From the NCBI GenBank assembly GCA_030141605.1, contig JAQGDQ010000089.1:310001-374000 (forward strand): a stretch of DNA of 64,000 bases, read 5' to 3'. Every line of letters starts with the position of its first letter. Position 1 is the stretch's first letter. Made by a program: the position numbers and the translations under genes. Below the pieces are notes generated by a model. It was not told the DNA's origin. It searched no databases and saw nothing but the letters and a program-made list of their open reading frames with translations. The DNA is from Tubiluchus corallicola (lineage: Eukaryota > Priapulida > Priapulimorpha > Priapulimorphida > Tubiluchidae). This document shows positions 12,267 to 23,754 of the stretch, in pieces.

Positions 12267-14801
12267 CTATTAGCTGGCTTACTATTGAAGTATTGATAAG
12301 TATATTTTGTGTGTATGCTTTTCAATTTTCCGTGTGCATGTAATGCCTAAATAGAGAAATCTCGCATCAACAAAATTTTCAATATTGTTAATTAAACTAA
12401 TTTTACAACCATCAACCATCTAATTAGCTCTCAGCCTCCCGACCGCCTTCATTATCTTTTACTGTAGGCCTGTTGATATAAAACACCGAAAAAACTTTAC
12501 ATACAAATAAACCATAATTCTGAGACATCTGTTATAGAAATGAATCAGGCTCGATCCAGGCACAGTCTTCCACCTGTTACCACGGCCTGAATTCAACCTT
12601 CTTCCTCCCCCTAACAACGCCAATCTGCGGCATCTGTTTTATCTACATCCTCTTTTACTTTTGCTAAACTAACAAATAAAAAAAGTCACAACAACTTCAT
12701 GAGTAAGGAAAGTCATTTTTGTACGAAAAAAAAGACACGGGTGGTTTTTCTGCGGCAAAATCTAACCGTCTCGGCTCGTTTCCAAAACAGTTGAAAAAAT
12801 AAACTCCAAATCTGTTTCATCCTCTGTCTCACTGTCTCAGTTTTCACAAAGCTAACAAATAAAAATGCCGTAGTAATTTGGGGACGGAGAAAGTACTGTT
12901 GGGAGAAACGGGAATTCGTTTTTTTTGTGCAGAGAAAATCGTACCACTTAGCGAATAGTGTCACAGCCTGATCCGACGAAAAAAACTGTTTAAAGTTGTG
13001 TTTAGTGAGAAATAACAATTATTTAAAAAAACTTCAGCTTGCCGTATAAACATCATTAAGCAGCTTTTTTGCACAGAGGCAACTGTGTACAACTGCCTGG
13101 GTTAAACGTTAAACGGTTCCCACATAGTCACTCCTTTACAGCTCATTCCTAGCCAAAGTCCAAAACTCATAATTTATTTATTTCTACAAAATAAATAATT
13201 TGCACGGAAACGCAGTGTGCATCTCTCGAAACTTTAATACACCAAACAAGCATCAAGCCGTCTGTGTGAAAGCTCACGGAAACCTTTCAGCTCGTTGCTC
13301 CCTAGACCTGATTCCGCCAATTGCCGGCAGGAGGCTCTAGTTTGCCCTTTATGCGCCACACCGGAACGCAAATGAAAACAAACGGATTGGCGTTTTTTCT
13401 CGCGGTATTTTTAAAGTTTAATGCTTTTCTGTGAAGGTGCGGGAATTCTGGCCAAGGTCCTCCAATGCTGAGCAAACACACAACCTTTTACACAGTTACT
13501 TATCACTATTACAAATTTCTGTCTAATTCCTGGGGCGCATCTAAATACACAAACTAGCCAACCAGTAGAAAGATTTGACTTGCCCACATAATCTTTGGTC
13601 ACTGCTCAGTGCTCACTTGCTGACCTCGAAAGGACTTTGCGAGAAAGCTGCCGAGAGTGTTAATATCGCGATTTTTTTTGTTGAAAAACAAATTAAACGG
13701 GAGGGGGTTCTGTTTTATCTTACTACAGTAGACTCAGTTTCCGGAGATATGCAACGCAGTAATGGGTTTCAACTTTTTGGATAAAACCAAGGAAACACAA
13801 TCACAATTAATTCATTGACCTCACGACAATTAGTGCACTTGCGCTTTCTGGATTCGTTAGTTAATAAAGTAAAATAATTAAGCTGGGGAATTATCAGTAT
13901 TTAGGAAATTACTACACAACACAGTTATAACGACGTTCCAACGCATCAACTAAAAGCTGGACTAGTTATATTAGTTAATTTTTAGTCATGTATACAGTGT
14001 ACACGTATATGCGTACATACGTAAACGGCCAACAACAATATCAGCTGGCTGACTCATAATACCTCACTAATGTTACTGTGTACACGATAACCGTACACGA
14101 AATTATCATCAGAATAATCATTAAATGTATGTACAGCATCTTTTTTTATAGAAATTTGCTCCGTCCTTGTTTTTATTTCACTATCATATTTTTCATCTTA
14201 TTTTTTATAATTTTGTGATATTTAATGCAAATGAACGTAACTCTACAGTACATGGTTAAAGAAATTGCGGTTGTTGTGTTAGTTGTATGCGTTGTTGTAT
14301 GAGGCTCAGTAAGTACACCTCTTACCCCACCCCCAAAAAAATGGGAGTCTTGTTTTGCAGAAAAGTTGTTTAGGAGAACAGAAGACGATGAAGCCATTTC
14401 ATAACACAGCAACCTCATCTTCTCCAAGAACAATAAACCCATTTCGGATGCAGATATTCGGAACAGATGCCCTGGTTGCTAAGCACCTGTCGTCGAAGCG
14501 TCTGTACCAACTGTGCTCTACTGACCTATATAACTTTCTCTGCCAGGTCCGAAATATGACTTTATGACGGTACGCAATGGCTGAAACGCTCATTAACTCT
14601 TTTATATGAAAAACTTATTTTAGAATGGACCTTGTTTATGTATCACATGAGAAACACCATTAAAAGTTTAGTATGAGTAGCAAGCGTCTAACAAAAATCA
14701 TAGATTAGGCAATACGCTAGCTTTAGACAGGTATTACTATATCTCCTTTTTGCAAACTTTAATACATTAATGCAGCTTCAACTTATTTCATATGATAAAC
14801 T
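12267..14801. other. Stretch between the two family A elements
   Basis: No gene was recognised. At about 12635-12925 there is an imperfect duplication of a block containing CTAACAAATAAAAA (12667 and 12851), which accounts for the long minus-strand frame at 12713-13018. A stretch rich in GTAC and GTATAC-like palindromes lies at 13985-14095. No terminal repeats or coding motifs were found elsewhere. Confidence 0.5.
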
Positions 14802-14803
14802 TA

Positions 14804-15330
14804 AAGGAAAACCGGACGCTTGATTAGACTCAATCTCATTTTAATTTACTGTCCAAAATATACATTTTCTTGCATATAAAAGTTAGCAATTGTTTATTAT
14901 ATTTGAATAATTAGCTTGGAAAGAAAATTAACGTCAACAGAATACAGCTGTCGCTTACGTCACAAACTAACCACAATTTGTGTAATGGTATCTTCCCTGG
15001 GCGTCAAACATGTTTGTGTAAGTGAAGATTGCTATAAGACGCTGATATTTCACCAAAATGGGCTCTACGTCACAGACGAACGATGCAGTTCATGATCATA
15101 CCCATTTGTCGGGCACGCGAATGTGACAAAAGACGCCATTGCCAGTCTTAGTTGATTCCCTTTATCTGCGCTTAGCTTTGAAAGTTTAAAAAAATTTAGC
15201 TATCCGAGGTAGTTATTTAATCTAAGCTTTGATTTAAAAAAAGCTAATGTAGTTTGCAATATTTTGCAGCATACTTTATTTTGCCGCATGTATTTATTTA
15301 TAATGTTTACACAGTCGTCATGTTTTCCTT
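14804..15330. mobile_element. TA-flanked inverted-repeat transposon (MITE family A), copy 2
   Basis: The 527 bp element begins AAGGAAAACCGGACGCTTGA and ends with the inverse of AAGGAAAACATGACGACTGT (15 of 20 match), again between TA dinucleotides (14802-14803 and 15331-15332). It aligns along its full length with 11716-12264. Shared landmarks are CTCAATCTCATTTTAATTT, AAAATATACATTTT, a CACGCGAATGTGACAAA block and CTTTGAAAGTTTAA. Many substitutions and small indels separate the copies, so both are old. No transposase frame remains. Confidence 0.85.
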
Positions 15331-15332
15331 TA

Positions 15333-16359
15333 ACATCACAGTTGTCAGGATCACTGCAAAAAGCTAAAATTAAAAGGGAATACAGGAAGACAATAATATT
15401 GACTAAAGATCTCGTGTAACAACCCTACATTAAACAGCCCTACTACCTTCTGAGTTCAGGTGAATAAAAAGGAACGCATAGCTTCTTTTATTGTAGCAGC
15501 AACCAGCAGTCAATGACATTCAAAACAGCGTAGTAAATGGTCCAATAAACATGACTAAACTTATACACCAGTCTGTGGTTTTGTACAGCAGCATCTGGCT
15601 AATTGTAATTCCCTGGGCCAAGAAACTCAGCCCGGACGAATTTAACGATGTTTTTGCATTTTGATTTCAAGCCAACTAGACAGGAATTATAGCGCTGAGG
15701 TAAGGAAGCCACGCTGAGGCTTGCGAAGTCCTTTGCCGTCGTACTATGTCAATGTCCTGTGCTACCCAGTCCAGCGACGAAATAAAAAAATAACAGTAAA
15801 ATCGCTTGTTGTAATCTGACAGCTCCATCGATAATTACAATAAAAAGAAACTACACTTACATTATTGTTACTAATGTGGTGGGTTTGTCACAGTTTTAAT
15901 AGAAAGAAGAATGATTTAGTTGCATAAAAACCTCCTAAAAATTCATTAAACATTAATAAACTGAGAAATAACTTTATTTTGTTTGTTAATTACAACAAAG
16001 ACCTTATGAAATTTTGTAAATACTGATGCGTCAACCACGTTGTTACAAAAACGTTTTAAAATGTCTAATAAATAAATTTTTTAAGCAAGATGACTAATAT
16101 GAATTAGTATATGGGTCAACGCTGATGCTGATGTGTTGCTATGGTTGAAGAAAACTTTTCAATGTATTTATAAGCAGGATAAAAACTTATTAAGCACTTA
16201 TTTTTAAAAGTAAATAATCTTTTAACAAAATTACTAATAAATCTCTATAAAGGTTAAAGTGTTACATAAAGTATCATATAGTTACTTTCAAAAACGTCAC
16301 AAATGAAATAAAACAACGAAGCTAAGTCGCAAACATTGAAAGCAATTAGAAGCTGAGCG
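15333..16359. other. Stretch without a recognised gene
   Basis: AT-rich sequence. No exon, RNA or repeat boundary was recognised. Confidence 0.5.
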
Positions 16360-16462
16360 GTGTTTAGTAGCCCTAGGTTGAGTCTACCGCGCCAGCACAC
16401 GTTCCTCAGTGATTAGCAGCCCCAGATTGAGTGTGCTATCCCTTCATGCACACGTTCCGCAG
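16360..16462. repeat. Direct repeat, two units of about 50 bp
   Basis: Two neighbouring units each begin GTG(T/A)TTAG(T/C)AGCCC and end CACACGTTCC(T/G)CAG (16360-16408 and 16409-16462). The units differ by substitutions and a few inserted bases. No function is evident. Confidence 0.7.
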
Positions 16463-17185
16463 TTTTCGGTAATCTCGAGGATTTCGAGTGACTGGAATTT
16501 CACAGGGACTAAATAAGTGAACATGCTGGCATGCAGACGACAGCAAGGTTTCAACTTAATTACTAGACGTAAATGAGGATAGAGTCACTGCAGACGACAA
16601 CTTGCTGATGCGCGCTATTAGCCAACGTACTTAGAATGTTCAGGGTGGCACGTTCGGTTCAAGGAAATGAAGACCTGGGAAGATGGTGATGAAGTCTCAG
16701 GACTCATCGTCTTGGAAAAACCACTAAGTATTTGCCAATTAAAAGGAACTGCTACAAGAAACTGATAAATACCAAACGAGCGTGACGTCACTAGGAATGT
16801 CTGCCAACTTGTTAAAGGACCTCAAAGACCTTAAAAAAGGCCGGTTACAAAAGAAGGGTGGAGAATTCTGCTAAAAATGCAATGAAAAACGCCGAAGAGG
16901 AAGAGAAGAAAAGGTTCGTAAGGGTAGAGAGATAGGGTTTAAAAATATAGTGGGTTTACATTTTATAATATAGAGAGAAATTAATATAAAGACAATGAGA
17001 AAGAGGTGGGTGGGGTTGGTACAGCTGAGAAAATTCCTCCAACTGAAACATACCTAAAACACACGAAAGAAGTCTAAATGAACAGTTTATACACAATGGA
17101 GGTGGAACAAATGCAAGAAAATGATATGAAGCAGGAAAAGAAACTGAAAGAAAAGAGCAAGAAAAGGCAGGAAAGCGGCGATTAG
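16463..17185. other. Stretch without a recognised gene
   Basis: From about 16855 the plus strand becomes purine-rich and grades into the GA microsatellite. No coding exon was recognised; the long minus-strand frames here arise from the purine bias. Confidence 0.5.
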
Positions 17186-17229
<44 letters not shown>

Positions 17230-17248
17230 AAGCAAGAGAGAGAAAGAG
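17186..17248. repeat. GA microsatellite
   Basis: An almost pure (GA)n run from about 17189 to 17227, followed by degenerate GA/AAGA units. The Leu/Ser-rich frames on the minus strand across it are translations of the repeat, not genes. Confidence 0.9.
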
Positions 17249-18584
17249 ATGAAAGAAGAAGCCATAGAACCATGCAGAGAACACTCGGAAGCGCTTGGAC
17301 AGAATGTCTAATACTCTTTGATGGGTCTTTAGGCTTTCAGCATCTAAATAGCTTCATCTAGTTAGAAGCTCTCGGATTCTGAACGTGGCTTCGCGCCGTT
17401 CAAAACCAACACCACATGTCTGCCCTCTGCGCTGCCAATTAGGCACACATGTCTCGCTGAACCCAACAAACTATGCAGTATATTCCGCCTGGGGAGGACG
17501 TTAAAGAACAGGGATGGGGCTGCTCTTCTCACGTTATAACAGAGATCAGCAACAGCTCTTTTTGAGTATGAAAATAACGATTTTATACAAAGTTTCTTAC
17601 CAGATCTTGACAGCTTTTGGGTGGAGTCATTCATCCTCTCCCTGGTGGCAGGATTCTGAAGAACCGCCCAATATTTATACTTGTGTCAGTGTAGAGATCA
17701 GGCTGTGGTTTCCCTAGCATGCCTGGTTGAGCTAACCGCCAAGGACACCCGCCAGACTCCTGCAGAAATGTCCGACGTGCGAACACAACAGAGGTGATAA
17801 GATACAGGGAGGTTACTGTAAATAAGAGTGTAGGGAGGTGTGAACACAGCACAAAAGGCGGCGTGAAGCTATGTGAACAAGGCATAAAAATTCATGAACC
17901 CGAAACGAAAATAGGGGCAATGCGCGTTTTTTGTCGTTAAATATCTTAAAGAATTTAAGAACCGCAGTTTCACTAAGTAAGGAAAGACATGTGCAATATG
18001 TTGGTTTTGTTGTAATAAGAATAAAACCTAAAGACATACAAACGGTTACAAACAAATTACAAACGACATACAAATGATACAAACGAATTGAAATAAAGAG
18101 CAGCAAGTTCCCAAGCTGAAGAAGTATAAGTTGAAGTGGCTTCCTATGAATCTATGCACCTGGACTTGAAAACTTTTGGCATCACATTATGGCGGGTCAA
18201 CTGATGGTCATGATAGGACAGCCAATCATGTGGTGAGGAAAGCGACAGCCAATGAGATGAGGAGTTTTCTAAGCCTGGAATGCGATCAGAAAGTTATGAG
18301 ATTTTTATCATAAGCCGAGATTTTTATGGCGTAGAGAAAGTTGATACTGACAAGCTGTTATGAAATCGAAAGCACTTTGCTTACTATTGACTGCTAATCC
18401 TTGGAGTGCCCTTAACCTATTTAGCCCCTTACTAAATTTTATTGTAAATCAAATAAATTTGTTACGTAACAGCAATAGCTGTTAGCCATAATGTGTAGCA
18501 TAGCCACAATAGCGTACAATTTAAAAAAAGTCGAAAAATTGCGGATTTGGTGGATAAGTTGAGGTATGAGTCTGGTGGGTGCAA
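17249..18584. other. Stretch without a recognised gene
   Basis: Several overlapping short frames lie between 17360 and 18106 on both strands. None has a family motif or a convincing exon structure. Nothing else was recognised. Confidence 0.5.
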
Positions 18585-18850
18585 TAAGCAATGCTCAGCA
18601 GTGAATGCGAGGCTAATCTATGCCTAGGCTAATGCAAGCCTGAAATGTAAGCAATGCTAAGTCACTGCCGGTGCAGTAACTCAATGCAAAGCTACTTGGA
18701 TAATAAGTAATGCTACACTGCTGGTGCAGTAACTCAGCGCAAGGTTATGCTGATTAATGAGCAAGCCACACTGCTGGCGCAGCAACACACTGCAAAGTAA
18801 CGTTGATTAATAAGCAATGGTGTACTGCTGTGAACGCAGTTCAGACAGTT
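18585..18850. repeat. Tandem repeat, units about 53-64 bp
   Basis: The motif AAGCAATG(C/G)T followed by CACTGC(C/T)GGTGCAG and a GATTAAT linker recurs at about 18585, 18649, 18705, 18759 and 18812. Unit spacings are 64, 56, 54 and 53 bp. The units are diverged. The CTGC..GCAG core is self-complementary in each unit. Confidence 0.8.
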
Positions 18851-19412
18851 TCAGTACATTTTTCGAAAAAGATGCATCCTAAAACGGCTACAAATACTTG
18901 TTCTATTAAGAGCTCTGGTCCATTCCTTCTCAGCATGGTACTCTGGCTGCGCATAAAATCTCAGTTACTATTTTAACACCTGACTTCTTAAAACGTAATC
19001 ACTGGTATGTGCCTGACTGGCTGAATTGGGTTAGTAAAATGCTTAGCTCTATGTAATCGAGAACCTCTTATCATCCAACCGGCTTGCAAATAATTTTTTC
19101 CGTATGTTTGTTCCCAATAAGCAGAATGCATTTATTATTGGCGCACGCGACTCCCCGTAAACAGTTTTTTCTTTTCCGAGAGAAGCAAATAGATAATCGA
19201 TGCGAGCACGTCCTACTTGTCAGAAAAAAAATCAATCATCCATATCCTCAAATCTGATATAAACAATGAGCTCTGAACAAGGACGGATGGTAGCAAAATT
19301 GACTTCCATGTCTTCTATTGCACTTGTCTGCATCTACATTTATAATCATGCAAACAGGCAAATTTGAAACGTGTCGCTGAAGGAACGCAACAAGTAGAAA
19401 GACTGGAACATG
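18851..19412. other. Stretch without a recognised gene
   Basis: No exon, RNA gene or repeat boundary was recognised. Confidence 0.5.
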
Positions 19413-19414
19413 TA

Positions 19415-19633
19415 AAACATCCTTTTAGGAATAGACCAACAATAAAATAAACTGTATATAAATATCATATTGCTTTAGTATAATACAAATTAGCACATGC
19501 TGAACGATGTTGGCAATAAGCAGTAGGTAATCCTCTCATATGAATAACATTCGTGGAATTACTATATGAAGCTATGTGCAATTTGGTATTGTAAACAGTT
19601 TAGCTTATTGTTGGTCCATTCCTAAAAGATGTT
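19415..19633. mobile_element. Foldback/MITE with roughly 40 bp terminal inverted repeats
   Basis: The left arm (19415-19454, containing TTTTAGGAATAGACCAACAA) and the right arm (19596-19633, whose reverse complement contains TTTTAGGAATGGACCAACAA) pair almost perfectly. The complementarity continues inward: AATACAAATTAGCACATGCT pairs with the inverse of a block near 19570-19592. Nearly the whole 219 bp can therefore fold back. TA dinucleotides flank both ends. No coding capacity. Non-autonomous DNA transposon of undetermined superfamily. Confidence 0.8.
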
Positions 19634-19671
19634 TATTACCACATAACAGTAGTAACATCATTATTACTTAT

Positions 19672-20003
19672 TGTTACGCTACTTATTATTAAAGTTACTT
19701 ATTTACGCACTACATGTGAGCCAACAGGGCAACATAGAAGTCGATAAGTAGCCACAAGAGATTACTGCGCCCTTTTCCCGGCAAGGTACATGTTGTGCTA
19801 CAGGTAAGCTGATTGATTCGGGTAATACAGGTAAGCTCGCAAGCAATATTAGCAAACACGGCTTACGCGCCTACCGTATATAAAGACTGACCCAAGGTCA
19901 TCCGACAGATCGTCCTGTACAAATCCGCCAGCGCCCGGATATTCCATGCCGGCACCGTTATCCGCTCCGCCCGATCGTTGTGCGCTAAATTAGTATCTTA
20001 ACA
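19672..20003 (+). mobile_element. Possible LTR-like block with TATA box
   Basis: The block opens with TGTTACGCTAC and closes with GTATCTTAACA, whose inverse TGTTAAGATAC matches 9 of 11. It contains TATATAAAG at 19877-19885 followed by a GC-rich stretch (19910-19985), a layout usual for LTR promoters. No target duplication is visible, no primer-binding site is obvious after 20003, and no gag or pol frame follows. It could instead be a cellular promoter. Confidence 0.3.
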
Positions 20004-20608
20004 TGACAATAGCGGCTCCACGACGTGGGACCACAAATGCACAAAACAACTATTCAGCACCATGTGAGAAGGCTAATAATTACTGGTAGGAAAGGTAAAC
20101 ACAAACAATGCAGTTCCGATGATTGCTACACATGTGCCGAAAGTAATTAAAGGAAAATTTAATGTCACGTGAGTTAGTGTTGAAGTTGTTTAGAATGTGG
20201 CTAGACGCGACTCTTGAACACACAGTAGGCAAACCTGAGCAGAATTTATCAAATGTAATCGTGCGCATGAGTTAAACGGTCACATAATAAACTTATAGTT
20301 TATAGTATTTCAAAGGTGAATAATGCAGTAATTGAGAGGCTATATTATTAGATTCGGTGAAAAATGTGGCTAAGTGTACTTGTGTTTGTTCGGTTGCTAA
20401 CTTAAATAACATTGTGCCAGGGTAGCGAATGGATCTGTGACCACTGACCACCGGAAAAACTGCTCCCCGGTGATTTCATTTGCCACACTGCCCTGACAAT
20501 GCACTGTTGTAGAGGAAGGAAGTGCCTTTGCTCAGATCTGGTTCATTTCCGCATTACAAAGTTATTAACAAATTCATTATTATTAATTCATTCATTATTA
20601 ACACAAGT
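20004..20608. other. Stretch without a recognised gene
   Basis: No exon or element boundary was recognised between the LTR-like block and the tandem array. Confidence 0.5.
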
Positions 20609-21120
20609 TAAGTTAGGTTCCAACACAATTAACTCCCGTCTTCAAAGTACGCACCCCATATAAAAATGCAAGTGCTAATCACTTCAATGCAAAATCCCAC
20701 TCAAATAGCATGAATCAGTGCAGTGCAAAGCACTATACTCATGGAGCAGCAGTGTACAAGTATAAGTTAGGTTCCAACACAATCAACTCCCCTCTTCAAA
20801 GTGCACACCGCATATAGAAATGCAAGTGCTAATTACTTCAATGCAAAATCCCACTCAAATAGTATGAATCAGTGCAGTGCAAAGCACTATATTCATGGAG
20901 CAGCAGTGTACAAGTATAAGTTAGGTTCCAACACAATCAACTCCCCTCTTCAAAGTGTACACCGCATATAGAAATGCAAGTGCTAATTACTTCAATGCAA
21001 AATCCCACTCAAATAGTATGAATCAGTGCAGTGCAAAGCACTATATTCATGGAGCAGCAGTGTACAAGTATAAGTTAGGTTCCAACACAATCAACTCTCC
21101 TCTTCAAAGTGTACAAGATC
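20609..21120. repeat. 154 bp tandem repeat, 3.3 units
   Basis: Units start at 20609, 20763, 20917 and 21071 with TAAGTTAGGTTCCAACACAA, giving an exact 154 bp period three times. The fourth unit breaks off near 21115. Units 2 and 3 are nearly identical and unit 1 is more diverged, so the expansion is recent at its centre. Each unit holds AGTGCAGTGCAAAGCACTAT, a short imperfect hairpin. Frames running through it (for example 20955-21167) are by-products of the repeat. Confidence 0.95.
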
Positions 21121-22529
21121 CTATAAATACGCATCAGCAATTCTTATTCCCACGCGTGCATCAGTAGCGTGCAAAGCCCTATTCTCCCAAGCCTCCCCTC
21201 AAGCAGCCGGGCACCGCTAGTATAATTCGGTGCGTTCAAAAGACCAGTTACACTCTTCGAATAACTTAGAGAGCACACACGTATGGGCTCGGAATAGCTG
21301 ATGAATCCGAGAACCAGATGTTTCCGGGTCATAGTAACTTTGTGAAAACAGGCGAATGCCGTGCCAACTTTTCCGTATTGGACGCAAGGCATTTTATACA
21401 TGTAGTACATAATTATGTATCCTAATATGAAATTGCAAAGCACATGCAATTGGTCTGCTTGTATAGTGTTTTTTTTTTGTATTGGCCCACTTATGCATTT
21501 GCAAGGGAGAACAATTTCTGGCACGTTTGCAAAGGAAAACAAGATTGTGAAATAAAGCGTTTATTATTATTATTCTATGCCACTAAATGTACATTCCATC
21601 ATTGACATAAGTACTTACACTTTAATAGGTTGCGCTGAAAGGTTCGTTTTATTAAAAGTTGTGACGAAATGTTCGTTTGAACGAAAAATTTGCTAATACG
21701 AACACTTTAGTATCAACACTGACTAATATTGTTTACATTTAATCTTGTATTTTTTTATTTCAGTGTATTTTATTCCATTTTGTGTGGTTTTAATTACTAG
21801 AATTAAAATTTAAATTGCACTGAATTGAATTAATATGAGCCTCTTTGATGCCACCATTTGATTTGCAGTACAAGCCATTGCAACTTCAGATATAGTATCA
21901 GCAATAGTGCTGACAGCATCAATAGTGGTAAAACTGAAGCAGACGAAATTACAGACATCGCCAGTAGCAGACAAACATGCAATGGCAGAAGCCATTACAT
22001 CAAAAGATCAACTATAGCAATGACGTTTGTGGCAACAGCAGCGTCGGCAGTGGTAACACCAAAAAGAGAATTTACCGGGTCGGGCATCGGCCTAGCATGG
22101 TGGTCGGTTTATTGATACTGGGATACTTACATGTGTTTGTCATCGAGCCGAGTTGAACCAGAACAAGCAGCCCAGCCATGTTTACTGTAAACATTTGACA
22201 TTGAATGTATATGAACAGAGAGAATCTACTTAGACTAATGATGCAAGCTGCATGACGATACAGTGGCGAAACAAGAGCTTATCACACTTAGTAAGGGTTT
22301 GTTCACATAATACGCAACACTAATGGTGATGTCGTTTTCCGAATACGAAATGAGCAACTTTTTCCCACCCTGTTCTGTTCAATTGTTTGTTGCATATTCT
22401 TTAAGTTAATTATCCATTTAACTACGTCACAACACATGAACATGCCTTGTATTTTCATATTAATACTGTCTGTTTCTCATGGTCTTCTAGAATATAGTGA
22501 AGCTACTTCTAGGGGGAGAAAGATATATA
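21121..22529. other. Stretch without a recognised gene
   Basis: A minus-strand frame of 132 codons (21144-21542) and a plus-strand frame at 21858-22115 are open, but neither has recognisable motifs. The plus frame is preceded by TTTGATTTGCAG, an acceptable splice acceptor, and could be a Ser/Thr-rich terminal exon at low confidence. AATAAA followed by a short TTA run is present at about 21552-21575. Confidence 0.4.
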
Positions 22530-22584
22530 CAGAGAGGGAGAGAGAGAGGGGGGAGAGAGAGGGAGAGAGAGGGGGGAGAGAGAG

Positions 22585-22620
<36 letters not shown>

Positions 22621-22622
22621 AG

Positions 22623-22719
<97 letters not shown>
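22530..22719. repeat. Long GA microsatellite
   Basis: About 190 bp of almost pure GA on the plus strand (interruptions GGGG near 22550-22575 and AAGAAAA near 22617). Polypurine:polypyrimidine mirror repeats of this length can adopt triplex (H-DNA) structure in vitro; that is general knowledge, not shown here. The three long frames across it are repeat artefacts. Confidence 0.95.
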
Positions 22720-22925
22720 CTGGCTTTCATTATTGGCCGTTTCAAGTTTTCAAGTTTCATATAATTTGTTTTTTATATAATCATATTTATTTAATTTGAT
22801 AGTATCGGAATTAGTAATGAAGCCAATAGACTTAATTTAATTCTGTTTTGATTAATTTATGCTTGAAAGCCAACATGTAAGTGGCAAGACTTTGAGGGCA
22901 GGCTTCGTAAACTAAAACCCAAAAG

Positions 22926-23117
22926 ATGGCAAATGAAGATGATTTGATTCTAAAGAACGAGTTTTGTAAGGACCGGATTGACGAACAACCTAGTTCAGGA
23001 AGTCACCTAACCAGCAGTACTGCAAAGAATGTGAACGATGCTCTTATAGACTCAGATCCAGCAAAAAATACACGAATAAAGGCGCCAAAACAGCAGATGA
23101 TTCGAAAAGTTAATTAA
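22926..23117 (+). CDS. Small ORF or first coding exon candidate, 63 aa
   Basis: The start codon at 22926 has a strong animal initiation context (A at -3, G at +4: AAAAGATGG). The 63-residue product is hydrophilic and rich in Asp, Ser, Lys and Asn (MANEDDLILKNEF at the start, a Ser/Thr-rich centre, a basic C-terminus) and looks like a disordered N-terminal region. It ends in TAA at 23115-23117. There is no known domain, signal peptide or membrane segment. It may be a short independent protein, the start of a larger spliced gene, or chance. Both neighbours (the GA tract and the stem-loops) are repeats, which lowers confidence. Confidence 0.25.
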   Translation: MANEDDLILKNEFCKDRIDEQPSSGSHLTSSTAKNVNDALIDSDPAKNTRIKAPKQQMIRKVN

Positions 23118-23616
23118 ATTCCTTGTTCTCAACTGTGCTTCTCCTGGGGCAATTTCACAGGCACATGGAAAAAACCTGTAGGAGTTCGGAGCCTGGTCAA
23201 GGTCAAGCAGCACACTGATATAAATTGATTTTGTCGTTCTTTAGGAGGAAAAAGCTTTTCCTAGGCAATTTCGTGGGGCACTTGAAACCTCAAGGTAACC
23301 AGTTGGCTTCGATAAATTATAGCGAGGATGCACTAATGTTTGGAATGGTAACCAAGAACGTTATGCCACCAGTAGACAAAATATCTACAATGAACTGACT
23401 TGAACTTTATTGATCCAGTGTCCTAATAATTTAAAGTAATGTGGAGGACCAAACAAAAAGGCAGCATTCATTTACTTTGTAAAGGCATATACGCTAGTTT
23501 TTATAATAACATCAATTGCTTTTTGCTTATTCCATATGGACAAACGTTCCGTTCACTTTTTACTCATAGCTTGACAAGCCTTTAAAGTTTTAATCTAACT
23601 TATGTACATTCTACGT
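23118..23616. other. Stretch without a recognised gene
   Basis: GGCAATTTC followed by CA/GGGGCAC recurs at about 23151 and 23265 as a weak direct repeat. No other feature was recognised. Confidence 0.5.
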
Positions 23617-23731
23617 TCAGACATAGATGCTTCTCTCGCAACTTGTTATAGCGTGTGAAGCGGCTTGGCAGCTTCTCTCAGAGAGAAGATGCTGAACAAG
23701 TTGCGAAAGAAATCTATACATCTAAACGCGC
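23617..23731. repeat. Stem-loop / foldback 1
   Basis: Arms of about 27 bp pair: TCTCTCGCAACTTGTT (about 23631-23646) with the inverse of AACAAGTTGCGAAAGAAA (about 23696-23713), extended by a TAGAT/ATCTA outer match. The loop holds a second perfect palindrome, CTTCTCTCAGAGAGAAG. It could be a MITE or a structured transcript. Confidence 0.65.
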
Positions 23732-23754
23732 CTTTACAGACTCTGCAACCTTAG

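Noticed and set aside
21144-21542. 132-codon minus-strand ORF overlapping the end of the 154 bp array
   Set aside because: Composition not protein-like, no family resemblance, overlaps repeat edge and a plus-strand AATAAA/TTA tail.
22436-22799. Arg/Glu-rich and Ser/Leu-rich ORFs
   Set aside because: Translation of the GA microsatellite in its different frames.
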